Part shown: positions 7,476 through 15,412 of the stretch, in pieces
Layout: the number at the start of each line of letters is the position of its first letter
How positions within the stretch are numbered: the stretch's first letter is position 1
Notes under the pieces: generated by a model
What the model saw: only the letters and a program-made list of their open reading frames with translations
What the model was told of the DNA's origin: nothing
Databases searched by the model: none
Program-made: the position numbers and the translations under genes
Assembly: GCA_934276485.1 (NCBI GenBank)
Contig: CAKQTE010000035.1
Location: 1-43,006, forward strand
DNA: 43,006 nucleotides
Source of the DNA: an uncultured Spirochaetales bacterium
GTDB lineage: Bacteria; Spirochaetota; Spirochaetia; Sphaerochaetales; Sphaerochaetaceae
Reading direction: 5' to 3'

Positions 7476-8816
7476 TTAGAAATTCTCTCGTTTTCTTATT
7501 CTTCTAGTCATCCATAGCGTTATTGCAAAGCAAATAATATCAGAAATACTTTGAGTTAACTCCAGACCAAGAAGTCCTAATGCAGATTCCAACAAGAACA
7601 ACACAGGAATATATATGATCCCTTGACGAATAAGAGCCATTAAGGATGCTTCAAAACCATGACCTGAGCATTGCATCAACATTCCCGACAGTGTAATGGA
7701 GACCAAGAGAGGAAGAACCAACGCTTGGAAAAACAAATATCGAGATCCTATCTCAACAGCATCAACATCTGAAATGAAGAACTCCATAACATTAGAACTG
7801 AAGAGAGCCAAGATTATTGCTAGCACTATAAAGACAGCAACTCCAAGACGAATTGAGAATCTATATGCTTCCTTTACTCTGTCTTTTTTGCCAGCTCCCC
7901 AATTATATCCAACAACAGGTTGCATCCCCTGTCCAAAACCAATGCACAAAGACAAAACAAAGTGAACAATGCGTCCAACAATGCTCATTGCAGCAGTTGC
8001 AGATGCAGTATAGAAGGAAGCAACATTCATCAGCGCAATATTGCACACAGTCGAGCCAATATTTCTCAATAGCGATGGAGCACCAAGAGAGAATATCGAC
8101 TTATAGATTTTCTTTGTAGGTTTGAAATTCTTTATCGAAAGACTCATGTTGGACTTCTTTCGAATGAAGAACGACAACATCAGGCAAAAACCAATACCTT
8201 GAGAAACCACTGTCGCAAGTGCAGCTCCATTCAACCCCAATCCAAACCCAAAGATAAACAGAGCATCTAGAAAAATATTCAAGATCGCACCCGATGCCAT
8301 CCCGATCATACCTAGAAAAGCTCTTCCCTCAGAACGGAATATATTGTTCATCGTGTAGCAAACACCCAAGAAAGGAGAACCTAGTACAATAATCCTTCCA
8401 TATGAAACAGATGCACTAATTGTTTCTTCTGTAGCACCAAGAAACCTCATAAAAGGATTTGCAAATATAAATGAAACAACACCAAAAAATGATAGAAAAA
8501 GTAAAGCAGTAAAGAAAGAGACTGCAAAAACCTCATCTGCTTTCTTCCCATCTCCTTGCCCTAATAATGGCGATATTGTGTTGGCAGCGCCCTGCCCAAA
8601 CAACAATCCTGTTGCTTGTATGATAGCCATTATTGAAAAGACTATTCCTACAGCAGAGGACTCAATTACACCTAGTTGAGACACAAAGAAAGTATCTACC
8701 AATGAGTAGAATGATGTAATCAACATAGCAATGATAGTAGGACCTGCAAGCTTTAGAATAAGTGGTCCTATTGGGTTATTAAGCATCATTGATTGTATAT
8801 TTTTTGCATCTTTCAT
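7476..8816 (-). CDS. MATE-family multidrug/sodium antiporter
   Basis: 446 residues with about 12 hydrophobic segments. The two homologous halves of MATE exporters are visible: 'NPIGPLILKLAGPTIIAMLITSFYSLVDTFFVSQLG' near the N-terminus and 'KSIFSLGAPSLLRNIGSTV' in the second half, with 'GFGQGMQPVVGYNWGAGKKDRVKEA', a MATE hallmark, around residue 290. It is an inner-membrane, Na+ or H+ coupled exporter of cationic or metabolic compounds. Start at 8816 with AAGG about 9 bases upstream. It is probably a single-gene unit. Substrate cannot be inferred. Confidence 0.93.
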   Translation of the reverse strand: MKDAKNIQSMMLNNPIGPLILKLAGPTIIAMLITSFYSLVDTFFVSQLGVIESSAVGIVFSIMAIIQATGLLFGQGAANTISPLLGQGDGKKADEVFAVSFFTALLFLSFFGVVSFIFANPFMRFLGATEETISASVSYGRIIVLGSPFLGVCYTMNNIFRSEGRAFLGMIGMASGAILNIFLDALFIFGFGLGLNGAALATVVSQGIGFCLMLSFFIRKKSNMSLSIKNFKPTKKIYKSIFSLGAPSLLRNIGSTVCNIALMNVASFYTASATAAMSIVGRIVHFVLSLCIGFGQGMQPVVGYNWGAGKKDRVKEAYRFSIRLGVAVFIVLAIILALFSSNVMEFFISDVDAVEIGSRYLFFQALVLPLLVSITLSGMLMQCSGHGFEASLMALIRQGIIYIPVLFLLESALGLLGLELTQSISDIICFAITLWMTRRIRKRENF

Positions 8817-8914
8817 ATATTATCCCTTGAGATTCCATCAATCGAATAGCCTACTATATACAAGACTCTGCAAATTGAAAATGCATAATTCAAAAACTTC
8901 TTTTATACCAATTA

Positions 8915-10375
8915 TTACATTCCACCATTTTGGCCATTCGCTTCCTCTTTTCCTAACAAATACAGGAAAGCAATTGCAGGTATTCTGAATATTGGTACAT
9001 TCGTTTCATGCTTTGCAATACCAAAATCATCGATTTTCTTTGTAATAAGGAACGCATTTGTCACCTTGGATTTCTCATCATTACATAATTCAACAATGGC
9101 ATCAGTTGCTGGAACATGGGAATTATTTCGATACTTAACCTCGCAAAGAATCTTCTCTCTTGGAAGTTCAATTACTACATCCACTTCCTTTTGATTGTCT
9201 TTGTTCTTTCTAAAATATCCAATTTGCGCAGGCCATCCTTGATAGAATGAAATAATATGCTTATAAACACATGTTTCAACCATTGCTCCAAGTTCCTTTT
9301 CATCAGAAAGAACATCTTCCACCATCAACACAGCATTACGAATTGCAGCATCAGCAATGAAAATCTTAGGTCGACCTTTCAAAACACCTTTGCTTCCAAC
9401 ATCTATTGGTTTTGCTACATAAATTAGATTAGACATCTCAAGAGCATTAATATATCCATCAATTGTATTGATTGAAGTGTTTTCCAACTCTTTAGCTGCA
9501 GTCGAAACACTAAAAATCTCTGTTGAATTCATACATAGATACAAAAATAGCTTTTCCATAAGTAAGGGACTTCTTATATTGAAAAGGGATAGAACATCTC
9601 GCTTGATGACTTTATCGACTACATCTTCTCTAAGCATGCGTTGAGCATAAAGGTCGTCGTCAGACAATACAAGTTCAGGAAATCCTCCTATCATCAAATA
9701 TCGATTGAAGTGTCGCTCTAAAGGAGAAAATCTATCCATCAAATCACCAAGCTCTGCATTATTCATTTGAACCAGATTTGTCAATTTCAAATCACTTGGC
9801 AATATCGGATCTTCAAGCTGAAGCAAACTGCAATACTCATAAAATGACAGTGTTGGAATCTTTAGAACATTCCATCTGCCTGTACCACTATCAGTTACGC
9901 CCTTTTCAAGTATAGGGCTTGCAGAACCGGTTGCCGTTATTCGAATATCCTTTTTACTGTCATAGATGACTTTCATCCATAGCTCCCAATGTTCTGTATA
10001 TTGGATTTCGTCGAAGAAAATATACTTTATACCTTCTAGTAAATGCAAAGACTCATATATGGAAATTACTTTATCGACACTCACTAGTTTTACAATTGGA
10101 TTGTCAAAAGAAATGTATAAAATGTTTTTGGGATTGATTCCTTCTTCTATCAGATTTTCTATCATCTGATACATGATTGTTGTCTTGCCAACACGTCTTG
10201 CACCAGAAAGCACAGCAAAACGTCTCAAGGTTTTATGCTTGATCATTTTTATGGCTTCATAATATGCAAGCCTCTTTTGCGGCTTGCTATCTTCTTTAAT
10301 GTAAAGAGGATTACGCCACCATGGATTATATTGTCGAAGAACTTTTATTATTTGTTCATCACTTACTATTGCCAT
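8915..10375 (-). CDS. AAA+ ATPase with DUF4143 and PD-(D/E)XK-like C-terminus (second copy)
   Basis: 486 residues. Walker A is SGARRVGKTT (57-66) and Walker B is YIFFDEIQY with D122-E123. Between and after come AAA_14-type segments (ITATGSASPILEKG; GRWNVLKIPTLSFYEY). A DUF4143 region with a short helix-turn-helix-like stretch (AAKELENTSINTIDGYINALEMSNLIYVA) follows, then the nuclease-like motif KEVDVVIELPREKILCEVKYRN with D and E-x-K intact. It is only distantly similar to the gene at 6169-7368 and is not a recent duplicate. Start ATG 10375 with GGAGGTC upstream. Upstream lies a 33-bp-periodic set of palindromes (10414-10493), unusual for a single-gene promoter. Confidence 0.85.
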   Translation of the reverse strand: MAIVSDEQIIKVLRQYNPWWRNPLYIKEDSKPQKRLAYYEAIKMIKHKTLRRFAVLSGARRVGKTTIMYQMIENLIEEGINPKNILYISFDNPIVKLVSVDKVISIYESLHLLEGIKYIFFDEIQYTEHWELWMKVIYDSKKDIRITATGSASPILEKGVTDSGTGRWNVLKIPTLSFYEYCSLLQLEDPILPSDLKLTNLVQMNNAELGDLMDRFSPLERHFNRYLMIGGFPELVLSDDDLYAQRMLREDVVDKVIKRDVLSLFNIRSPLLMEKLFLYLCMNSTEIFSVSTAAKELENTSINTIDGYINALEMSNLIYVAKPIDVGSKGVLKGRPKIFIADAAIRNAVLMVEDVLSDEKELGAMVETCVYKHIISFYQGWPAQIGYFRKNKDNQKEVDVVIELPREKILCEVKYRNNSHVPATDAIVELCNDEKSKVTNAFLITKKIDDFGIAKHETNVPIFRIPAIAFLYLLGKEEANGQNGGM

Positions 10376-10413
10376 AAACCGACCTCCATGTTTTTATGAT
10401 CAAATATAAATCT

Positions 10414-10493
10414 ATCAATATATTAACATACTTTCTGCTACTTTCCATCAGTATACTGATTGATTTTCTCCGATTTTGTATCAGTATACTGAT
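10414..10493. repeat. Three palindromes at exact 33-bp spacing upstream of the second ATPase
   Basis: ATCAGTATACTGAT, a perfect 14-bp palindrome, occurs at 10447-10460 and 10480-10493, each followed by TGATTTTC so that 22 bases are repeated directly. A diverged version, ATCAATATATTAAC, lies at 10414-10427. All three start 33 bases apart, about three helical turns, so bound proteins would sit on one face of the DNA. The best reading is a multi-site operator controlling the ATPase gene at 8915-10375, although an iteron-like or recombination role is possible. Confidence 0.65.
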
Positions 10494-10545
10494 TGATTTT
10501 CCGAAATATGGCATAAAAAGCTCTCTTTTGCAGGTTTTGCAATGA

Positions 10546-11280
10546 TTAGCGCTTGGAATTCATCCATTCATATAAGAGTATTGTTGTGGCACTTGAGACA
10601 TTTATTGAGCCCTTTGCTCCATATTGTTTTATAGATACGATTCCTGCAGACGCACGCGCCAAAGCAAGCATTTGTTCGCTCACCCCACTCTCTTCAGAAC
10701 CAATAATGCAAATACCTTTTTCCGGGAATTTGAATGTTGAGATATCCTCGCCACCAAGCTCGAGAGCAAATATAGGCATATTTATACTCTCAAGAGATCT
10801 TTCACACCAAGGAATTCCATCTACAGTATCACGACTGGTGCGACGTGCTCGCGAGTGTTCGGGAGATGCACATCCTTGTGAAAGATATATCTCTTTTACA
10901 CCAAAGCTCTCTGCAGAGCGAAAAATAGAACCAACATTATAGGGGCTTCTCAAATGATCCAGGTACAAGTAGTGTTCCTCTACTCGCCTTTTTGACCAAT
11001 CGACATCTCCTGAAGAGTCCAGCAAATCCCAATCAGCAGGGCTTTCTCCTAATACATTCAATATATAGTAGTAGATATCATCAAAGCCATTTGATCTATA
11101 GAGCTTTTCAATCTCTGCTTTATCAAGAGCGGAGAGAGAATCGAGGGCCATCAGATAATCAAAAGCATCAGATAGGTATTCACTCTCAAGATTCCTTGGA
11201 AGTGCTTCATGGAAGATTCCACCAAGTTTTCTAAGCTGAACCCTAGGCTTCAGTGTCGCTATCTTCTTTATCGTTATCAT
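10546..11280 (-). CDS. TrmH/SpoU-family RNA 2'-O-methyltransferase
   Basis: 244 residues from the ATG at 11280. That start has AGGAG six bases upstream, so it is preferred over the ATG at 11298. The C-terminal SPOUT knot domain is clear: motif 1 'YLYLDHLRSPYNVGSIFRSAE' (Asn and Arg for RNA methyl transfer), motif 2 'CIIGSEESGVSEQML' and motif 3 'GSINVSSATTILLYEW'. The N-terminal ~100 residues (helical) are not a recognised L30e-like domain. The enzyme methylates ribose in tRNA or rRNA with S-adenosylmethionine; target unknown (TrmH-, RlmB- and TrmL-like are all possible). It overlaps rsmI by 38 bases, so the two methyltransferases are co-expressed. Confidence 0.88.
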   Translation of the reverse strand: MITIKKIATLKPRVQLRKLGGIFHEALPRNLESEYLSDAFDYLMALDSLSALDKAEIEKLYRSNGFDDIYYYILNVLGESPADWDLLDSSGDVDWSKRRVEEHYLYLDHLRSPYNVGSIFRSAESFGVKEIYLSQGCASPEHSRARRTSRDTVDGIPWCERSLESINMPIFALELGGEDISTFKFPEKGICIIGSEESGVSEQMLALARASAGIVSIKQYGAKGSINVSSATTILLYEWMNSKR

Positions 11281-11959
11281 CACTAGCTCCTGGAACAATT
11301 GCTATCGCAAACTCACCCTTGATCGCACTACGGGATTTGAAATTCTGGAATATTTCATCAGCGCTTCCTGCAATGATCTCCTCATGTGCTTTAGTCAGTT
11401 CCCTTGCTACAACAACCTTTTTAACACCTTCGAGGGATGCTATCTCCTCAAGTGTCTTCAAGACCCTAAAAGGAGACTCATAGATAATAAATGCTTCCCC
11501 TCGAGAAGCAAGTTCTTCCAGCCTCTTTTGGCGTTTGCCCTTCTTTGGTGACAAGAAGCCTTCGAATGTGAATGTCTTTCCGACGTTGCCAGCAACAGAA
11601 ATCAAGGATATAGAAGCAGATGCGCCAGGGATAGGAACAATCGAGTGTTCGCTTTCTGTTCTGACTCTCTCAACAAGTCTAGAGCCCGGATCCGAGATTC
11701 CAGGAGTGCCAGCATCTGAGCAATATGCAATATTCAAGCCTTGATCCAATAGCTCTATTATTCCCTTTGCGCTCTCTATCTCATTATAGCTATGACATGC
11801 AATCAAGCGCTTTTTGATATCATATTTGGAAAGAAGAAGGGATGTATGCCTGGTGTCTTCACAAGCTATTACATCCACTTCATTCAATATTCTTATTGCC
11901 CTATAGGTTATATCCTCAAGATTTCCAATTGGTGTTGCAACAATATATAGCGTACTCAT
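11243..11959 (-). CDS. rsmI: 16S rRNA (cytidine-1402-2'-O)-methyltransferase
   Basis: 238 residues. Tetrapyrrole-methylase fold with RsmI hallmarks: LYIVATPIGNLEDITYRA at the N-terminus, 'ACEDTRHT', 'YCSDAGTPGISDPGSRLV', 'PGASASISL', 'FEGFLSPKKGKRQKRL' and 'YESPFRV'. It methylates the ribose of C1402 in the ribosomal decoding centre. It is about 40 residues shorter than E. coli RsmI, lacking the small C-terminal domain; the tail is acidic. No Shine-Dalgarno is visible; TATCCT ends 7 bases before the ATG, a possible leaderless start. It overlaps the trmH-like gene downstream. Confidence 0.93.
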   Translation of the reverse strand: MSTLYIVATPIGNLEDITYRAIRILNEVDVIACEDTRHTSLLLSKYDIKKRLIACHSYNEIESAKGIIELLDQGLNIAYCSDAGTPGISDPGSRLVERVRTESEHSIVPIPGASASISLISVAGNVGKTFTFEGFLSPKKGKRQKRLEELASRGEAFIIYESPFRVLKTLEEIASLEGVKKVVVARELTKAHEEIIAGSADEIFQNFKSRSAIKGEFAIAIVPGASDDNDKEDSDTEA

Positions 11960-12006
11960 ATAAAAAAGGATACAGCAAATATGGGTGTTACAAAAGAACC
12001 TTGAGC

Positions 12007-12053
12007 ATGGTAAAGTTCACCATATCAATGGTAAATTTTCCCATTTACACCAT
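12007..12053. promoter_or_regulatory. Upstream activator sites for PspF (first pspA)
   Basis: Two inverted repeats of the same half-site: ATGGT-N7-ACCAT (12007-12023) and ATGGTaaat...atttACACCAT (12028-12053). They lie 35-80 bases before a sigma-54 promoter, where an enhancer-binding protein would sit. The ATGGTAA/ACCA half-sites recur before the second pspA (13837-13872), which supports a common regulator, PspF. Confidence 0.65.
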
Positions 12054-12087
12054 CTACAAACCTTCAAACACCCCATTTTCCATAAAT

Positions 12088-12103
12088 TGGCACGCTTCCT
12101 GCA
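12088..12103 (+). promoter_or_regulatory. Sigma-54 (-24/-12) promoter of the first pspA
   Basis: TGGCACG-CTTC-CTGCA matches the sigma-54 consensus TGGCACG-N4-TTGCA except for one position at the -12 box. The GG and GC dinucleotides have the correct spacing. Transcription would start near 12113, giving a 5' leader of about 30 bases with AGGAG before the pspA start. Confidence 0.85.
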
Positions 12104-12143
12104 TATAGGAGATGTAAGAAAAAACCTAAAACAGGAGAAATAA

Positions 12144-12800
12144 ATGAACGTATTTAGAAGAATTGGAGACATCGTCTCTTCAAATGTAAACTCACTATTG
12201 GACAAGATGGAAGATCCAGAGAAGATGATTGATCTATCTATCAAAGAGCTCGAGGACTCTGTTCTTGAAATGAAAGCAATATATGCTGAAAAAACATCAG
12301 AACTAAAGAATCTCGAGAGAGGAGCTGAGAGTGCAAGAGGTGCAAGCACTAGATGGGAAGAGAGAGCCAAGCTTGCTATCGCAAAGAACGAAGATGAGAT
12401 GGCTAAGGAAGCTTGCGCAGAAAAGCTAAGATGGGAAGAGAAGGCAAAGAGACTTGAAGAATCAATACAGGAGATCAAGATCATCCTATCATCCTTGAAT
12501 GACAGCCGCATTGAAGCTGAGAAGAAGCTTGATGATATGAGAGTAAAATCATCAGAGCTAAAAGTCAGGGCAAAGAGTGCTAAGGAAAAGAAGAAAGTTG
12601 CAGAGATCACAAACTCGCAAGAGAATGCAAGATTCGACAGACGCTTAGCAGAGATCAGCGCAAAGATCGACAAATGGGAAGCATATTCATCTGATTCAAC
12701 TCCGTTATACACCAAGGAGCAAACACATAAATCCTATGAGAAGTTAGAAGAAGAGGATGCAATAGAAAAAGAGCTAGAGAGACTCAAGTCTAGTAATTAA
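12144..12800 (+). CDS. pspA: Phage-shock protein A (PspA/IM30), first copy
   Basis: 218 residues, almost entirely alpha-helical and charged, as expected for this ESCRT-III-like membrane-remodelling family. The N-terminal amphipathic helix MNVFRRIGDIVSSNVNSLLD is followed by the family signature 'MEDPEKMIDLSIKELEDSVLEMK'. PspA binds stressed inner membrane and, in proteobacteria, also inhibits PspF. Start 12144 with AGGAG at about -8. The gene is preceded by a sigma-54 promoter and PspF-type activator sites and followed by a terminator, so it is a single-gene stress unit convergent to pspF. A second, diverged pspA lies at 13994. Confidence 0.93.
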   Translation: MNVFRRIGDIVSSNVNSLLDKMEDPEKMIDLSIKELEDSVLEMKAIYAEKTSELKNLERGAESARGASTRWEERAKLAIAKNEDEMAKEACAEKLRWEEKAKRLEESIQEIKIILSSLNDSRIEAEKKLDDMRVKSSELKVRAKSAKEKKKVAEITNSQENARFDRRLAEISAKIDKWEAYSSDSTPLYTKEQTHKSYEKLEEEDAIEKELERLKSSN

Positions 12801-12807
12801 CAACACT

Positions 12808-12834
12808 GAAGGCTGCCGAATGCAGCCTTCTTTC
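12808..12834 (+). terminator. Terminator between pspA and convergent pspF
   Basis: Perfect 9-bp stem GAAGGCTGC (12808-12816) / GCAGCCTTC (12822-12830), 5-base loop, followed by TTTCATTT. It is strong for the pspA transcript. It may also serve pspF, whose stop is 3 bases away, although the minus side has no T-tract. Confidence 0.85.
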
Positions 12835-13837
12835 ATTTCAATACATTCTTGTATTTTCTGTATAGTCCTCTAAATTGATCATACGTGAGTCCTAGAAGCT
12901 CGGACGCAAGTCTCTGGTTGCCTCCAGCTTTGTCTAAAGCACGTGACATAAACGAGATATCTATATTCTCATGAGCCTTAGCCATATCCTTTAAGTCATA
13001 GTTAAGGATAGGAAGAGAGTCAAAAGTCTCTGTCTTAACATCGATTTTCTTCTCCTCTACAAATGGGTTATTAAATGGATTGAAATCCACTTCTCTAATA
13101 ACACCATCTCGAGCCTTATATACAGCTCTTTCAATGACATTCTTAAGCTCTCTAACATTTCCTGGCCAAGAATAACTCTCAAGAGATGTTACAACCTCGT
13201 CAGTGAATTCCGGTATAATATCAAAGCCACATTCAAGAGCCATACGAGACGCAAAGAAAGACGAAAGAAGCATTATATCCTCCCCTCGCATCCTCAATGG
13301 AGGTAAGAACAGAACCTCAAATGAAAGCCTATCAAGAAGATCTTCCTTGAACTTGCCTTCTTTGCAAAGTTCTTTCAAGTCTGCATTCGTTGCTCCTACA
13401 ATGCGAACATTTGTCTCAAGTGTTTGAGAAGAACCAATGCGTTCAAATGTTCCATATTCAACAACACGCAATATCTTTTCCTGAGTCTCTAGAGGAATGA
13501 GTCCAATTTCGTCTAGAAATAGAGTTCCACCCTCAGCTTCCTCAAACCTACCCTTTCTTGTAGAAGTCGCTCCAGTGAAAGCACCCTTTTCATAACCAAA
13601 GAGTTCGGATTCTATCAATGAAGGAGGAAGAGAGGCACAGTTAACTGCAACCAAAGGCTTCTGCCAACGAGAAGACATATAGTGCAAACGTCTAGCAGCA
13701 AGCTCCTTACCTGTTCCTCTTTCACCTATTAGTAATACAGGCCTGTTAATGGTAGCAACTCTAGATACCTTCTCCTGAAACTCAAGATAAACTTCGCTTT
13801 GCCCTATTTCCTTAATTTCATTATATCCAGCACTCAT
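12833..13837 (-). CDS. pspF: PspF-like sigma-54 enhancer-binding activator
   Basis: 334 residues from ATG 13837 (an upstream ATG at 13873 adds a hydrophobic stretch not found in the family). There is no receiver domain, as in PspF. AAA+ motifs: Walker A GERGTGKE (38-45), sigma-54 contact loop GAFTGA (85-90), Walker B GGTLFLDE (D109, E110), arginine-containing 'LLDRLSFEV' and 'YSWPGNVRELKNVIERA'. A Fis-type helix-turn-helix ends the chain ('AGGNQRLASELLGLTYDQFRGLYRKY'). It should drive the sigma-54 promoters at 12088 and 13951. Its start codon lies inside the activator-site repeats (13837-13872), so binding there would also repress its own gene, as known in E. coli. Confidence 0.92.
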   Translation of the reverse strand: MSAGYNEIKEIGQSEVYLEFQEKVSRVATINRPVLLIGERGTGKELAARRLHYMSSRWQKPLVAVNCASLPPSLIESELFGYEKGAFTGATSTRKGRFEEAEGGTLFLDEIGLIPLETQEKILRVVEYGTFERIGSSQTLETNVRIVGATNADLKELCKEGKFKEDLLDRLSFEVLFLPPLRMRGEDIMLLSSFFASRMALECGFDIIPEFTDEVVTSLESYSWPGNVRELKNVIERAVYKARDGVIREVDFNPFNNPFVEEKKIDVKTETFDSLPILNYDLKDMAKAHENIDISFMSRALDKAGGNQRLASELLGLTYDQFRGLYRKYKNVLK

Positions 13838-13872
13838 GTGGTAAATAATACCACACATGGTAAGCATAACCA
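13837..13872. promoter_or_regulatory. PspF activator sites shared by pspF and the pspA2 operon
   Basis: TGTGGT-N7-ACCACA (13837-13855) and TGGT-N7-ACCA (13858-13872) are inverted repeats with the same core as the sites at 12007-12053. They lie about 80-115 bases upstream of the sigma-54 promoter at 13951 and overlap the pspF start codon. This suits activation of one gene and self-limitation of the other. Confidence 0.65.
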
Positions 13873-13950
13873 ATATTTTAACATCTTTGTTAAAATGTCA
13901 TTTTTGTTTAATTGTTTAAAACATAAGTAATTATTTTTTTAATAATTTTT

Positions 13951-13966
13951 TGGCACGATTTTTGCG
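13951..13966 (+). promoter_or_regulatory. Sigma-54 promoter of the pspA2-pspB-pspC-DUF4097 operon
   Basis: TGGCACG-ATTT-TTGCG matches the -24/-12 consensus almost completely. Predicted start near 13977; AAGGAAGG follows as the ribosome-binding site before ATG 13994. The preceding 13905-13950 is very AT-rich, which would favour DNA bending between activator and polymerase. Confidence 0.9.
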
Positions 13967-13993
13967 ATAACAAAAGTGTAAGGAAGGACTACT

Positions 13994-14623
13994 ATGGGAA
14001 TTTTTACTAGATTCAAAGATATCGTAAACTCAAACATCAACGCTCTCTTGGACAAAGCAGAAGATCCAGAAAAGATGCTAAAGCTAATGATTCAGGAAAT
14101 GGAAGACACTATCATAGAGCTTAAGACATCATGCTCTGCAAGAATGGCTGAAGAGATCAGACTCTTAAAGAAATATGATGAAGCAAAAGCTTATGTTACA
14201 CGTTGGCAATCCAGAGCAGAACTTGCAGTTCAGCACGGAAAAGAAGATCTTGCACGCGAAGCTTTGAAAGAGAAGAGAAATGCTCTTGAAACACTTGAAA
14301 AGCTTGAAGAGAACCTAAATGCAGTAAAGAGTTCTGTCGAAGAAGGCAAGAACGAGATCAAGACTCTTGAAGATAAACTCCAGCAAGCTAAACTCAAGCT
14401 AAAGACTCTTCAGGAAAGAAGCGCTAAAGCTCGTGAGACAGGCGTCTTCAACAACCAGGATCTATCATCAAGATTCGAGGCAATGGAAGAAAAGATCAAC
14501 CAGATGGATGCTTGGAACGAATTGAACAAGAAACAGGATTCTGCAGAAGAGAAGTTTGCAAAGATGGAAAAGGATGCAGAGATTGAGAAAGAGCTTGAAG
14601 CACTTAAAGGAGCAATGAACTAA
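13994..14623 (+). CDS. pspA: Phage-shock protein A (PspA/IM30), second copy
   Basis: 209 residues. The N-terminal amphipathic helix MGIFTRFKDIVNSNINALLD and signature 'AEDPEKMLKLMIQEMEDTIIELK' are the PspA hallmarks; the rest is coiled coil (KLEENLNAVKSSVEEGKNEIKTLEDKL and following). It is a clear paralogue of the 12144-12800 protein but diverged along its length, so the duplication is old. It is first in a four-gene operon under a sigma-54 promoter and overlaps the next gene as TAATG. It probably works at the membrane with the PspB/PspC-like proteins, while the first copy may be a free effector; that division is inference. Confidence 0.92.
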   Translation: MGIFTRFKDIVNSNINALLDKAEDPEKMLKLMIQEMEDTIIELKTSCSARMAEEIRLLKKYDEAKAYVTRWQSRAELAVQHGKEDLAREALKEKRNALETLEKLEENLNAVKSSVEEGKNEIKTLEDKLQQAKLKLKTLQERSAKARETGVFNNQDLSSRFEAMEEKINQMDAWNELNKKQDSAEEKFAKMEKDAEIEKELEALKGAMN

Positions 14624-14982
14624 TGGCTTACTTGATCGTAATACTATCATTCATCGTGGTTTTCGTATTGATCGACAAAATCAACGAACACAGTAAAGAA
14701 AGAATGAAAATAGAAGCTGCTCTTAGGGAAGAAGAAATGCGCAGAGGTTATATGCCAGGAACATTTTCTCGTTCTTTCTCATCAAAGAAAGCTTATAAGG
14801 AGATGATGAGAGAAGCAACGAGAAGCGCAAAGCATGCATCTTCTGCAGAAGACATGAAATACCAAGGGCCACATGATGACTTGATGGACAAGGAAGACTT
14901 GGAAAAAGCTATCAGCGACCTAGAAGAAAGAATCAACAATCTAGACACAATAATGAGGGAGAAGAAAAATGGAAAGATCTAG
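14623..14982 (+). CDS. PspB-like single-helix membrane protein
   Basis: 119 residues. One N-terminal transmembrane helix (AYLIVILSFIVVFVLI, residues 2-17), then a charged cytoplasmic region, ending in a coiled-coil segment 'DLEKAISDLEERINNLDTIMRE'. E. coli PspB has the same plan: an N-terminal helix and a C-terminal 'RMRERIQALESIL' leucine-zipper-like tail. It is longer than PspB (74 residues) because of a basic linker. The position between pspA and pspC supports the call. It would anchor or sense with PspC to free PspF from PspA. Similarity is by architecture, so moderate confidence. Confidence 0.6.
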   Translation: MAYLIVILSFIVVFVLIDKINEHSKERMKIEAALREEEMRRGYMPGTFSRSFSSKKAYKEMMREATRSAKHASSAEDMKYQGPHDDLMDKEDLEKAISDLEERINNLDTIMREKKNGKI

Positions 14983-15412
14983 CGATGTAAGGACAAGGAG
15001 ATGGACAAGATCTCCTCGGGGAGAAATCTTGGGAGTAGCTACAGGACTTGCTGAATGGAGAGGTTTTCCTCCATCAACTACTCGCCTACTTGTTTTCTTA
15101 TCTGTCATGTTCACAGGATTCTTTCCTGGTTCCATTATATATTTGATCGCTGCTATCATACTTCCAATGCAAACCCCTGCTGATGTCATCTCTAGAAACG
15201 AATGGTTCAAGGCCGAGAGCAGAAGAAGCTCTAGAAGAGGCCATGAATATGAGGATGCAACATATACAGAAGCTGGAAAGGAAGAGAAATCAACAGAAGA
15301 CCTTAGAGCTGAATATGAGAACCTAAAGAAGAAGGTAGAAGAGATGGAAGGACAGATCTTTGATAGGGAAAAAGATTGGGATGCCAGATTCAATAACGAG
15401 GACAAATCATGA
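14969..15412 (+). CDS. pspC: PspC-domain envelope stress protein
   Basis: 147 residues. The PspC domain is clear near the N-terminus: RSPRGEILGVATGLAEWRG, then 'PSTTRLLVFLSVMFTGFFPGSIIYLIAAIILP', an inner-membrane hairpin. The C-terminal half is charged and predicted coiled coil ('ENLKKKVEEMEGQIFDREK'). In enterobacteria PspC senses envelope stress and recruits PspA. It overlaps the pspB-like gene by 14 bases and the next gene by 4. Start ATG 14969 lies 9 bases after GGGAG. Confidence 0.9.
   Translation: MERSSDVRTRRWTRSPRGEILGVATGLAEWRGFPPSTTRLLVFLSVMFTGFFPGSIIYLIAAIILPMQTPADVISRNEWFKAESRRSSRRGHEYEDATYTEAGKEEKSTEDLRAEYENLKKKVEEMEGQIFDREKDWDARFNNEDKS

Noticed and set aside
10414..10493. CRISPR array suggested by regular repeats
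   Set aside because: Only three units of 33-bp period with nearly unchanging 'spacers' (the TGATTTTC tails are shared), and no cas gene nearby. The repeats are palindromic operator-like sites.
12017..12715. 232-aa minus-strand ORF opposite the first pspA
   Set aside because: Antisense shadow of the coiled-coil pspA reading frame (Ser/Phe/Leu-rich), covering the sigma-54 promoter; pspA has strong family and promoter evidence.
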